A stretch of DNA of 10,684 nt from Scatomorpha intestinigallinarum (GCA_018712225.1 DVHH01000253.1:1-10684), one strand, 5' to 3'. Positions 1 through 6,251 are shown, counted from the stretch's first letter. Notes: a model not told the origin generated them from the sequence alone. Numbers and translations are program-made.

Positions 1-132
1 GAGGTCAGCGAGGACCAGATGGTCCTCCTCGCCCGCGACATCGCGAAGAAGATAGAGAACGAGCTCACCTACCCCGGCCAGATAAAGGTCCACGTCCTGC
101 GCGAAACGAAAGCCATCGAATACGCGAAATAA
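1..132 (+). CDS. rny: Ribonuclease Y, C-terminal end (partial)
   Basis: Frame 1 is open from the window edge to TAA at 130-132 and gives the last 43 residues of a protein. They end in ELTYPGQIKVHVLRETKAIE followed by YAK, the very conserved C-terminus of RNase Y (family consensus close to ELTYPGQIKVTVIRETRAVEYAK). RNase Y is a membrane-anchored endoribonuclease that starts mRNA decay in Firmicutes. Its N-terminal membrane anchor, coiled coil, KH domain and HD catalytic domain lie outside this window, so the catalytic residues cannot be checked. The gene is followed 5 nt later by a strong terminator and is convergent with the rnf operon. Identification rests on this short but distinctive tail. 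Confidence 0.9.
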   Translation, partial: EVSEDQMVLLARDIAKKIENELTYPGQIKVHVLRETKAIEYAK

Positions 133-137
133 AACGA

Positions 138-165
138 GGAGCGCGCCGCAAGGCGCGCTCCTTTT
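138..165 (+). terminator. Intrinsic terminator of rny
   Basis: A perfect 10-bp stem (GGAGCGCGCC at 138-147 with GGCGCGCTCC at 152-161) with a GCAA tetraloop is followed by TTTT at 162-165. It sits 5 nt after the rny stop codon. The T tract is short, but the stem is very GC-rich. Confidence 0.85.
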
Positions 166-389
166 GCGCAAGCGCAGCCTGTGGTAAAGGCATGCGGCAA
201 CAAGCGGCGCCGGTGCCGCGCGGTGGACGGGCGTCAGGGTCGTCGAGGACGCCGACCCCTACTGGCTTCTGCGTGTCCCACGTTTCCGCGGAGCCGTAAA
301 CATGCACCGTGCAAGACTTACGCGCCAAGCCCAAAACTCCCACCCGTCCTGCAGGGGACGGCGTCCCCGACGTCCCGTTAATTCAATCA
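166..389. other. GC-rich noncoding segment downstream of rny
   Basis: I see no credible gene here. The short open frames on both strands lack ribosome binding sites and read as low-complexity Arg/Pro/Ala-rich peptides. Several small dyads are visible: GGCGTC 230-235 with GACGCC 248-253; GGGTCG 237-242 with CGACCC 253-258; and CCGTCC 344-349 with GGACGG 356-361 around a CCTGCAGG palindrome (348-355). The stretch resembles the repeated intergenic filler I associate with Oscillospiraceae genomes, but that is from memory and not shown by this sequence. Confidence 0.4.
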
Positions 390-414
390 AAAATGCCGCC
401 TCCGGCGGCATTTT
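390..414. terminator. Bidirectional terminator-like hairpin
   Basis: A perfect 11-bp inverted repeat, AAAATGCCGCC (390-400) and GGCGGCATTTT (404-414), has a TCC loop. Both arms end in A or T runs, so it can act as an intrinsic terminator on either strand. It lies 258 nt after the rny stop, beyond the primary rny terminator, so it may be a backup terminator or part of a repeated intergenic element. Confidence 0.6.
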
Positions 415-427
415 CACCCTTTCTCGC

Positions 428-467
428 GGCGCGGAGCGCCCAAATTGTGATCGTCCGCGGAGCGGAC
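428..467. repeat. Two short hairpins with GGA loops
   Basis: Two adjacent perfect stems share the same loop: GGCGC (428-432) GGA GCGCC (436-440), and GTCCGC (453-458) GGA GCGGAC (462-467). The hairpin at 390-414 has the complementary loop TCC. The shared trinucleotide loop suggests related modules of one intergenic element. Function unknown. Confidence 0.45.
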
Positions 468-570
468 ACCTTAGCGGTCGGACACGGGCGCCAAAGGCGA
501 GTGGGAGAGGCGGGCGGGGCCGGAACGTTGGTGCGTCGGTACCAGCCCAAAAGCGTTTTTCTTTGGGGCT

Positions 571-610
571 CCACCCCGTTTCTTTGGGCAAGACCAAAGA
601 AATGGGGTGG
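571..610. repeat. Long intergenic hairpin element, 17-bp stem
   Basis: The arm at 571-587 (starting CCACCCCGTTTCTTTGG) pairs with the arm at 594-610 (starting CCAAAGAAATGGGGTGG) over 17 bp. Only one G-T wobble (578/603) interrupts it, and the loop is 6 nt (GCAAGA). No T tract follows on the + strand, so this is not a normal rho-independent terminator. Reading frames across it have no ribosome binding site. I believe similar hairpins are dispersed in Oscillospiraceae genomes, as a REP- or MITE-like element, but this copy is the only one in the window. Confidence 0.6.
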
Positions 611-769
611 AACGGCAGGGTTAAGTACAAATACTCAGCAACGTATAGGCGAGTTCCGCCGAGACCACATGCCGGGCTGCGGGCGGCAGGGGCCGTCCGC
701 TAAGGGGGGGACCCCCGGCGAGGGTTCCCCCTTTGACCCCCTCCTGCGCTTTTTTGAGCATGGGGCGTT

Positions 770-838
770 CCGCGCGCTGCGGCGCGCGGCCAGGGGCGCC
801 GCCCCTGGACCCCGCCCGCTTTTTTGTAAAAAAGCGGG
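770..838. repeat. Cluster of three hairpins in noncoding DNA
   Basis: Three stems follow each other: CCGCGCGC (770-777) with GCGCGCGG (782-789); CCAGGGGC (790-797) with GCCCCTGG (801-808); and an 11-bp dyad of CCCGC plus six T (815-825) with six A plus GCGGG (828-838). The last resembles a bidirectional terminator, because its T and A runs flank the loop. The flanking 700-770 is C- and G-run rich and noncoding. The group looks like a structured intergenic repeat between convergent genes. Confidence 0.5.
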
Positions 839-871
839 GCAAAAAACTTTTACGCTTGGTGCGGCGGGCGC

Positions 872-904
872 AAAAAAGGCCCGGCGGAAGTTCCGCCGGG
901 CCTT
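872..904 (-). terminator. Intrinsic terminator of the rnf operon
   Basis: A perfect 14-bp dyad, AAGGCCCGGCGGAA (876-889) and TTCCGCCGGGCCTT (891-904), lies 8 nt past the rnfB stop. On the - strand it is followed by a run of six U (complement of 872-877). The 1-nt spacer means that the innermost pairs open to form the loop. It closes the operon and separates it from convergent transcripts arriving from rny. Confidence 0.9.
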
Positions 905-912
905 GGTGCTGT

Positions 913-1719
913 TTACTGCTCGTATACCTTCTGAGGGTGGATGATGTGCCTGGGGCAGACCTCTGCGCAGTGGCCGCAGCCGGTACACTTGTCGTAGTCG
1001 ATGACAGCGACATTGTTCACGACCTTTATGGCCTCGTGCGGGCACTCGCGCTGGCACTTCATGCAGCCGATGCAGCCCGCGTCGCACATCTTGCGAGTCT
1101 GCGCGCCCTTGTCCTCCGAGCGGCAGCCGACGAGCACGCGCTGCTCGTAGGGGACCTTGCGGATGATCTTCTTCGGGCAGGCGTCGTAGCAGGCCATGCA
1201 GGCCACGCACTTCTCGCGGTCCACGACCGCCACGCCGTTTTCGATGTGCATCGCGCCGAACTGGCAGGCGCGCACGCAGTTGCCGAGGCCGATGCAGGAA
1301 AACTGACACTGTTTCGGGCCCTTGTTGCCGAAGCGCATGGCCGCGACGCAGTCCTTGGGGCCGTCGTACTCGAAGAAGAGCTTGGCCGTCTCCGCGCTGC
1401 CGGAGCAGGGGACGAAGGCCACGTACTTGACCTCGGGCGCGGCGTCAAGGCCCATTATGTCCGCCACCTTCGCGGCCGTGGCCGCGCCGCCCGGGGAGCA
1501 CTTGTTGGGGGGAGCCTCGCCAGCGACCACCGCCGCGGCGTAGGCGTCGCAGCCCGCGTAGCCGCAGCCGCCGCAGTTGGCGCCCGCGAGGGCCGAGCGG
1601 ACCTCGTCTATCCTCGGGTCCTGCTCGACGTGGAAGATCTTCGCCGCAAAGGCCAGCAGGCCGCCGAAGATCGCGCCCATGACGCCGAGGACGAGTACGG
1701 CGTAGAGTATGTTCATCAT
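913..1719 (-). CDS. rnfB: Rnf complex electron-transfer subunit RnfB
   Basis: RnfB accepts electrons from reduced ferredoxin and passes them into the Rnf complex at the membrane. The 268-residue product has one N-terminal membrane segment (about 4-27). A [4Fe-4S] domain follows (C49, C52, C57, C74, in the GANCGGCGYAGC context). Further cysteine groups are C138/C142/C148/C152, C171/C174/C177/C181, C212 to C226 (CDAGCIGCMKCQREC) and C245/C248/C251/C255. The last three are ferredoxin-like, each ending CP. It is longer than the roughly 190-residue proteobacterial RnfB and matches the clostridial multi-cluster type. It is the last gene of the operon, 14 nt after rnfA, with a terminator 8 nt downstream. 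Two tandem ATG codons are possible starts (1719 and 1716). The second fits the family N-terminus (MNILYAVLVLGVMG) and gives 7 nt from an AAGG at 1724-1727, so the start is uncertain by one codon. Confidence 0.95.
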   Translation of the reverse strand: MMNILYAVLVLGVMGAIFGGLLAFAAKIFHVEQDPRIDEVRSALAGANCGGCGYAGCDAYAAAVVAGEAPPNKCSPGGAATAAKVADIMGLDAAPEVKYVAFVPCSGSAETAKLFFEYDGPKDCVAAMRFGNKGPKQCQFSCIGLGNCVRACQFGAMHIENGVAVVDREKCVACMACYDACPKKIIRKVPYEQRVLVGCRSEDKGAQTRKMCDAGCIGCMKCQRECPHEAIKVVNNVAVIDYDKCTGCGHCAEVCPRHIIHPQKVYEQ

Positions 1720-1733
1720 AACGCCTTACCCCC

Positions 1734-2315
1734 TTAACCTATCTTCATGCCCGAGAAGCCCATGAAGGCCAGGGCCAGGAGTCCCGCCGTCACGAGGGCT
1801 ATCGGGAAGCCGTCGAAGCTCTCGGGGTAGTCGGCAAACTGCAGCCTGTCGCGCACGCTCGCAAACAGCACGATGGCGACGAGGAAGCCGAGGCCGCCGG
1901 TGATGCCGTAGACGACGCTCTCGATGAAGTTGTAGTTGTTCTGCACGTTCAGCAGCACGACGCCGAGGACGGCGCAGTTGGTGGTGATGAGCGGCAGGAA
2001 AATGCCGAGCGCGGTGTAGAGCGAGGGAACGGACTTCTTGAGGAACATCTCGACGAACTGCACCAGCACGGCGATGACCAGGATGAAGGCCAGGGTGCTC
2101 ATGTACTCCAGGTCGAGCGCTATGAGCAGCGTGTTCACCGCGTAGCAGATGGCGGAAGCCAGGCCCATGACGAAGGTGACGGCCAGGCCCATGCCGAGGG
2201 CGGTGTCTATCTTCGTGGAGCAGCCCAGGAAGGGGCAGCAGCCGAGGAACTGCGAGAAGATGAAGTTGTTTATGAGTATCGCGCCGAGCGCGATGGTAAG
2301 TACCGAATCAAACAT
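1734..2315 (-). CDS. rnfA: Rnf complex membrane subunit RnfA
   Basis: RnfA is an integral membrane subunit that pairs with RnfE in inverted topology and shares a [2Fe-2S] centre inside the membrane. The 193-residue product is hydrophobic throughout, with about six predicted membrane segments, the usual RnfA size. The expected ligand region is visible as GCCPFLGCS (C26/C27) and N113-C114 in TTNCAVLG; these Cys match the RnfA/NqrE family pattern. Other family signatures are the N-terminal NNFIFSQFLG and the central SLYTALGIFLPLI. The ATG (2315-2313) overlaps the rnfE stop as TAATG. An AAGGAGG at 2326-2332, inside rnfE, lies 10 nt upstream, so translation is probably coupled. Confidence 0.96.
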   Translation of the reverse strand: MFDSVLTIALGAILINNFIFSQFLGCCPFLGCSTKIDTALGMGLAVTFVMGLASAICYAVNTLLIALDLEYMSTLAFILVIAVLVQFVEMFLKKSVPSLYTALGIFLPLITTNCAVLGVVLLNVQNNYNFIESVVYGITGGLGFLVAIVLFASVRDRLQFADYPESFDGFPIALVTAGLLALAFMGFSGMKIG

Positions 2316-3025
2316 TACTCAGCCGCCTCCTTTACAACCTCGACCTTCGCCGCGCGGGCGGCCTTTTCCTTCTTCTCAGCGGACTTGCGCAGGGCGTACT
2401 GCATGGCCGCCAGCAGGCAGGCAAGGGTCAGGAAGCCGCCGAAGGGCATTATCATGATGGTGGCGCCGAACTCCTCGGGGAAGATGCGGATGCCCGCCGC
2501 AGAGCCGTCTGCCACGGCGCGGAAGGTGCCGTCCACTATCTCAAAGACGCCCGCACCGAAGGTGCCGGAGCCCAGCAGCTCGCGGATGACGCACATGCAG
2601 ATGAGCACCAGCGTGTAGCCTATGCCCTGGAAGATGCCGTCAAAGAAGCTGGGGCCCACGGGCTCGTGCTGGCAGAAAGCCTCGGCACGGCCGATGATGA
2701 TGCAGTTGACGACGATGAGCGGGATGAACACACCGAGGCTCGCGGAGAGCGCCGGCACATAGGCCTGCAGCAGCAGGTCCACGATGGTGACGAAGCCCGC
2801 GATGACGACGACGAACATCGCCAGGCGGATGTCGTTCGGGATGACCTTGCGCATCGCCGAGATGACGACGTTGCAGCAGGTAAGGATGATGAGCACCGAC
2901 AGGCCCATGCCTATGCCGTTGAAGAACATGGTCGTGATGGCCATTGTCGAGCACAGGCCGATGCGCTGCACGAGCACGGGGTTATTGGTTATGAGGCCCT
3001 CGGTGAACTGCTTTTTCAGATTCAT
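2315..3025 (-). CDS. rnfE: Rnf complex membrane subunit RnfE
   Basis: RnfE is the membrane partner of RnfA. The 236-residue product has about six hydrophobic segments. It carries the family features NPVLVQRIGLC (C25), LGVFIPLIVVNC (C108) and IIIGRAEAFC. C25 and C108 are the positions expected to bind the shared [2Fe-2S] cluster with RnfA. The C-terminus is a charged Lys/Glu/Ala tail (about 212-236, SAEKKEKAARAAKVEVVK) beyond the last membrane helix and probably cytosolic; similar Lys/Ala tails end RnfD and RnfC here. The start at 3025 is preceded by a run of six G (3035-3040 on the - strand), a weaker ribosome binding site than those of its neighbours. The gene lies 15 nt after rnfG and overlaps rnfA by 1 nt. 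Confidence 0.96.
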   Translation of the reverse strand: MNLKKQFTEGLITNNPVLVQRIGLCSTMAITTMFFNGIGMGLSVLIILTCCNVVISAMRKVIPNDIRLAMFVVVIAGFVTIVDLLLQAYVPALSASLGVFIPLIVVNCIIIGRAEAFCQHEPVGPSFFDGIFQGIGYTLVLICMCVIRELLGSGTFGAGVFEIVDGTFRAVADGSAAGIRIFPEEFGATIMIMPFGGFLTLACLLAAMQYALRKSAEKKEKAARAAKVEVVKEAAE

Positions 3026-3040
3026 GTCTCAGAGCCCCCC

Positions 3041-3589
3041 TTAACCCAGCGATTTCACGACCGCTATGGCCGTGTTGGCGGCGTTGGCCATCGCCCTGGC
3101 GGAGATGGTCGCGGCCGTTATGGAATCCACCGTGCCGCCGTCCTTGGTGACGGCCATGCCCTCGGTCTGGCCGACGAAGCTGGCCAGGAAGTCCTCCTCG
3201 ACTATCTTCGCGCCGAGGCCGGAAGTCTCCGAGTGGGAGATGACGCTCGCGCCGGTGATGCTGTAGTCGGGGGCGACGCCGAAGGCGGCGGAGATGGAGC
3301 TCTGCGCGCCGGAGAAGGTCAGCTCCACGACCCAGCCCTCGTCGCCAGCCTGGGCGACCGCGTCCACGGTCTGGAAGGCCTCCTTGTCGTAGGCGACGTC
3401 GGTATACTCGCCGTCCCAGGGGAGCACCGCGTTGTAGGCCTCGGCCCTCGCCTGCTCCTCCAGCTCCTTTATCCTGTCCTTCGTGAGCATGTTCACGAAA
3501 CCCAGCACGCCGGAGACAATGGCGGAGACGAGGAAGAGCACGAGCGCCAGCCGGACTATCTGGTTGGGCGCTTTCTTAGTTTCAGCCAT
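3041..3589 (-). CDS. rnfG: Rnf complex flavoprotein subunit RnfG
   Basis: RnfG carries a covalently bound FMN on the extracytoplasmic side of the complex. The 182-residue product has one N-terminal membrane anchor (about 11-33) followed by an FMN_bind domain. The conserved HSETSGLGAKI is at 119-129, and the flavinylation site is DSITAAT (155-161) with T161 as expected FMN acceptor. The family motif is D-x-x-[ST]-G-A-T, so the Gly here is Ala. Attachment would need the flavin transferase ApbE, which is not in this window. I place the start at ATG 3589 rather than the in-frame GTG at 3598, because AAGGAGGG (3598-3605) lies 8 nt upstream of it and overlaps the GTG. The gene overlaps the end of rnfD by 8 nt. 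Confidence 0.95.
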   Translation of the reverse strand: MAETKKAPNQIVRLALVLFLVSAIVSGVLGFVNMLTKDRIKELEEQARAEAYNAVLPWDGEYTDVAYDKEAFQTVDAVAQAGDEGWVVELTFSGAQSSISAAFGVAPDYSITGASVISHSETSGLGAKIVEEDFLASFVGQTEGMAVTKDGGTVDSITAATISARAMANAANTAIAVVKSLG

Positions 3590-4622
3590 TTGCAGCACCC
3601 TCCTTCGCCTGTTTCTTCGCGGCCTTTTTGGCGGCCTTGGCGGCCTTCACGTCCTCGGCGGATACGCCGAACTGCCTCGGCCTCGTCAGCTTGTCAACGC
3701 CCCAGGTGCAGCAGTTCATGATGAGGATGGCGTAGCTGACGCCCTCGGGGTAGGAGCCGAAGTAGCGGATGAGCACGGTCAGCACGCCGCAGCCCAGACC
3801 GAACACCAGCTGGCCCTTGAGCGTCACGGGGCTCGTGGAGTAGTCGGTGGCCATGAAGAAGGCGCCGAGCACGAGGCCGCCGGAGCAGACGTTCAGGAGC
3901 ATCCAGTCGAACCTGCCGTAGCCCTCGTGGCCGAAGATGAGGCAGAGCACGGCTACAGAGCCGATAAAGGAGACGGGGATGCGCCAGCTGATGACCTTGC
4001 GGGCCAGCAGCCACAGGCCGCCGATGAGCACCGCGAGGGTGCTTATCTCGCCCACAGAGCCGGGTATGCCGCCCAGGAAGATGGAGCCGAGGCCCATGTA
4101 CTCGGGCAGGGGCTGGCCACTATAAAGGTAGGAGAGCGGGGTGGCCATCGTGGCGGCGTCCACCGCGCCGGAGAGCACGCTGGGCACGGCCCAGACGGTC
4201 ATGTAGCCCGCATAGGCCGCCGTCAGGAAGGCGCGGCCCGCGAGGGCGGGGTTCAGGAAGTTCTTGCCTATGCCGCCGTAGAGCTGCTTGACGACGACCA
4301 CCGAGAAGAAGGAGCCAATGACGACCATCCACCACTTCGCCTCGGAGGGCAGCACGCAGACGAGCAGTATCGCCGTGACGACGGCCGAGAGATCGCCCAC
4401 CGTGCTGTTCTTTTTCATGAGCTTGCGGTAGCCCCACTCGAAAAAGACGCAGGAGACTATGGAGACCGCCAGCAGCAGGACGACGTTCGCGCCGAACATG
4501 TACACCGCGACGGCCAGCGCCGGGATGAGGCCGATTATTACGTCCAGCATTATCTGCCGGGTGCCGCGGGGGGTCCTGAGGATGGGGTTCGACGTGACTT
4601 TGAAAATCTTCTTCTCCTCCAT
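3582..4622 (-). CDS. rnfD: Rnf complex membrane flavoprotein RnfD
   Basis: RnfD is the multi-spanning subunit with covalent FMN and belongs to the NqrB/RnfD family. The 346-residue product begins MEEKKIFKVTSNPILRTPRG, close to the usual RnfD N-terminus. It has about nine to ten hydrophobic segments and the conserved KNFLNPALAGRAF (120-132) and MATDYSTSPVTLKGQ (257-271). The FMN acceptor is expected at T161 in DAATMATPL, where the consensus D-x-x-[ST]-G-A-T has Met in place of Gly. The C-terminus (about 325-346) is a Lys/Ala-rich tail. The frame stays open upstream to 4784, but the true start is ATG 4622: it overlaps the rnfC stop as TGATG, has AAAGGAGG (4633-4640) 10 nt upstream, and the longer version would add an Arg-rich unrelated N-terminus. 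Confidence 0.95.
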   Translation of the reverse strand: MEEKKIFKVTSNPILRTPRGTRQIMLDVIIGLIPALAVAVYMFGANVVLLLAVSIVSCVFFEWGYRKLMKKNSTVGDLSAVVTAILLVCVLPSEAKWWMVVIGSFFSVVVVKQLYGGIGKNFLNPALAGRAFLTAAYAGYMTVWAVPSVLSGAVDAATMATPLSYLYSGQPLPEYMGLGSIFLGGIPGSVGEISTLAVLIGGLWLLARKVISWRIPVSFIGSVAVLCLIFGHEGYGRFDWMLLNVCSGGLVLGAFFMATDYSTSPVTLKGQLVFGLGCGVLTVLIRYFGSYPEGVSYAILIMNCCTWGVDKLTRPRQFGVSAEDVKAAKAAKKAAKKQAKEGAANG

Positions 4623-5998
4623 CAGGCCTTCGCCTCCTTTCCGGCTTCGGCCGCGGCGTTGATCCTCGCGGCCTCGGCGCGGGCCTTCTCCTCCGCGCGC
4701 TTGGCGTTTATCATGGCCTTGCCGAGCTTGAAGGTGTGAGTCAGCGGCAGGCGTCCCGGACATCCGTAGGAGCAGGAGCCGCACTCAAAGCAGTCCATGA
4801 CGTGGTATTCCTCCATCTTCTTTATATCGCCCTTGTGGACGTACATGTACATGTACATCGGCTCAAGCTTCATCGGGCAGTGGGCGATGCAGTTGCCGCA
4901 GCGGATGCAGGTGGGCGTCTCGCTCTCCCGGTTCATGTCCGCGCTGAAAAGGAGGAGGCCGCTTGCGCCCTTGACGCTGCCCGCCGTGGGATCTGCCACG
5001 CAGATGCCCATCATGGGTCCGCCCATGCAGATGCGCTCGACCCTCGACATGTCCGCGCCGGCCTCCGCGAAGATGTGCTCCAGCGGGGTGCCGAAGCGGC
5101 ACAGGAGGTTCTGCGCCTCCGGCACGCAGTCGCCCGCGACGGTGACCACGCGCTCTATGGAGGGGATGCCCTCATAGCAGGCCCGGTAGATGGTGTAGGC
5201 CGTATATGTAGAGACGACGTTGCAGCCGACGCCGGAGGGCAGGCCGCCGGGCTTGACCTCGCGGTTGGTGTTCGCCTTCACCTGCATCTTCTCCGCGCCC
5301 TGGGGGTACTTCACGAGCTCGGGGACGATCTCGACGCCGTATTTGGCCGGGTCAAGGCTGTTCAGCAGGTCTATGGCGTCCTGCTTGTTCTTCTCGATGC
5401 CGTAATAGCACTTGTCGAGACCGTGCGCAATGCGGACGAGCTCTATGCCCTTCAAAAGCTCCTCCGGGTGCTCCAGCATGGTGCGGTGGTCGCCGCAGAG
5501 ATAGGGCTCGCACTCGGCGCCGTTTATGATGACCGTGTCCACCTTGCCGCGCGCGCCCTGGATCTTGAAGGCCGTCGGGAACATCGCGCCGCCCATGCCG
5601 ACGACGCCGGCCTCACGGATGCGGGCGATGATAGCGTCGGGGTCCTTGAGCTGCTCCTCGCTGAGGGGCTTCATGTCCTCGCAGGGCGTGTCCTGAAAGT
5701 CGTTCTCAATGACGACGGACATGACCATGTCGCCCAGCATGTGGCGCCTGGGCTCGACGGCTATGACCTTACCGGAGACGGACGAGTGTACCGGGGCGGA
5801 CACCGGCGCGTCGTTCGAGCCTATGAGCTGGCCCATCTTCACCGTATCCCCCACCTTGACGACGGGCTTGTTCGGGGCGCCTATCTGCTGGATCATCGGC
5901 AGCACCACGACAGGAGGCGGCGAGATGGTACGCACAGGCGTCTTGCTGGCGGTCTTCGCGTAATCGGGGTGAACACCGCCATAGTACTTAAAGGGCAT
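4622..5998 (-). CDS. rnfC: Rnf complex NADH-side subunit RnfC
   Basis: RnfC is the peripheral cytosolic subunit where NAD+ is reduced; it carries FMN and two [4Fe-4S] clusters. The 458-residue product starts MPFKYYGGVHP, as RnfC usually does, and has a Rossmann-like region with GVVGMGGAMFPTAFK (131-145) and INGAECEPYLCGDHR (158-172). Two ferredoxin motifs follow at C364/C367/C370/C374 (CIRCGNCIAHCP) and C403/C406/C409/C413 (CFECGSCSYGCP). The tail (about 432-458) is Ala/Glu/Lys-rich. GTG 6007 and ATG 6004 are also in frame, but GAGAGGTG (6005-6012) lies 6 nt from ATG 5998 and overlaps both alternatives. It is the first gene of rnfCDGEAB, the standard order. Confidence 0.95.
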   Translation of the reverse strand: MPFKYYGGVHPDYAKTASKTPVRTISPPPVVVLPMIQQIGAPNKPVVKVGDTVKMGQLIGSNDAPVSAPVHSSVSGKVIAVEPRRHMLGDMVMSVVIENDFQDTPCEDMKPLSEEQLKDPDAIIARIREAGVVGMGGAMFPTAFKIQGARGKVDTVIINGAECEPYLCGDHRTMLEHPEELLKGIELVRIAHGLDKCYYGIEKNKQDAIDLLNSLDPAKYGVEIVPELVKYPQGAEKMQVKANTNREVKPGGLPSGVGCNVVSTYTAYTIYRACYEGIPSIERVVTVAGDCVPEAQNLLCRFGTPLEHIFAEAGADMSRVERICMGGPMMGICVADPTAGSVKGASGLLLFSADMNRESETPTCIRCGNCIAHCPMKLEPMYMYMYVHKGDIKKMEEYHVMDCFECGSCSYGCPGRLPLTHTFKLGKAMINAKRAEEKARAEAARINAAAEAGKEAKA

Positions 5999-6004
5999 GA
6001 GCAT

Positions 6005-6012
6005 CACCTCTC
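6005..6012 (-). promoter_or_regulatory. Ribosome binding site of rnfC
   Basis: GAGAGGTG on the - strand, 6 nt before ATG 5998. It covers the upstream in-frame GTG (6007) and abuts ATG 6004, so it selects 5998 as the start. Confidence 0.7.
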
Positions 6013-6030
6013 ATAATTTTTGACTATGCA

Positions 6031-6059
6031 ATCGTAACACATTTGTCAATTTATGTCCA
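6031..6059 (-). promoter_or_regulatory. Candidate sigma-70 type promoter of the rnf operon
   Basis: On the - strand, TGGACA (6059-6054, five of six matches to TTGACA) is followed after exactly 17 nt by TACGAT (6036-6031, four of six matches to TATAAT). A TG one base upstream of the -10 makes it an extended -10. Transcription would start near 6024 and leave a leader of about 25 nt before rnfC. A perfect TTGACA also lies inside the spacer (6049-6044), but the best -10 near it is poor. Position and AT content agree with a promoter; no experimental support. Confidence 0.55.
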
Positions 6060-6060
6060 G

Positions 6061-6150
6061 CAAAAATGACACTAAAACACCATATTACCAAGATTATTTA
6101 TTAACAATCCTGCGAAACTCTTAACAAATGCAAGTTTTGTGTCATTTTTG
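6061..6150. repeat. Perfect 12-bp inverted repeat between divergent promoters
   Basis: CAAAAATGACAC (6061-6072) is exactly inverted as GTGTCATTTTTG (6139-6150), 66 nt apart. The similarity extends into AAAAC / GTTTT with a 1-nt offset. The left copy abuts the -35 of the rnf promoter. Between them are two direct TTAACAA copies (6101-6107 and 6121-6127), 20 bp apart. The rest of the AT-rich 5999-6319 region holds a short dyad TTCCG/CGGAA (6160-6174), two TTTGTCAAT copies (6042-6050, 6231-6239) and the promoters, but no gene. A protein binding pair is plausible but unproven. Confidence 0.5.
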
Positions 6151-6251
6151 TCTTCTCCCTTCCGATATGCGGAAAGTGTGAATTTTTTTGCGCGACTGCG
6201 TATGATAAAAATTTAACATTATGTCTCGTTTTTGTCAATCTTATTTTGCGC

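Noticed and set aside
302..944. Overlapping open frames of 123 to 211 codons between rny and rnfB.
   Set aside because: They lack ribosome binding sites, overlap each other on both strands, run through strong hairpins and terminators, and give low-complexity Arg/Pro/Ala-rich peptides with no recognisable domain.
4623..4784. Upstream extension of rnfD by 54 codons into rnfC.
   Set aside because: The extra residues are Arg-rich out-of-frame rnfC sequence. The TGATG overlap and AAAGGAGG support the start at 4622.
6027..6040. A possible CcpA cre site (TGCAATCGTAACA) over the rnf -10 box.
   Set aside because: It is one base short of cre spacing and misses conserved positions, so I do not call it.
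6160..6187. TTCCG/CGGAA dyad followed by a T run, as a terminator.
   Set aside because: The stem is only 5 bp, and about 7 nt separate it from the T run. It is kept only as a possible regulatory dyad.
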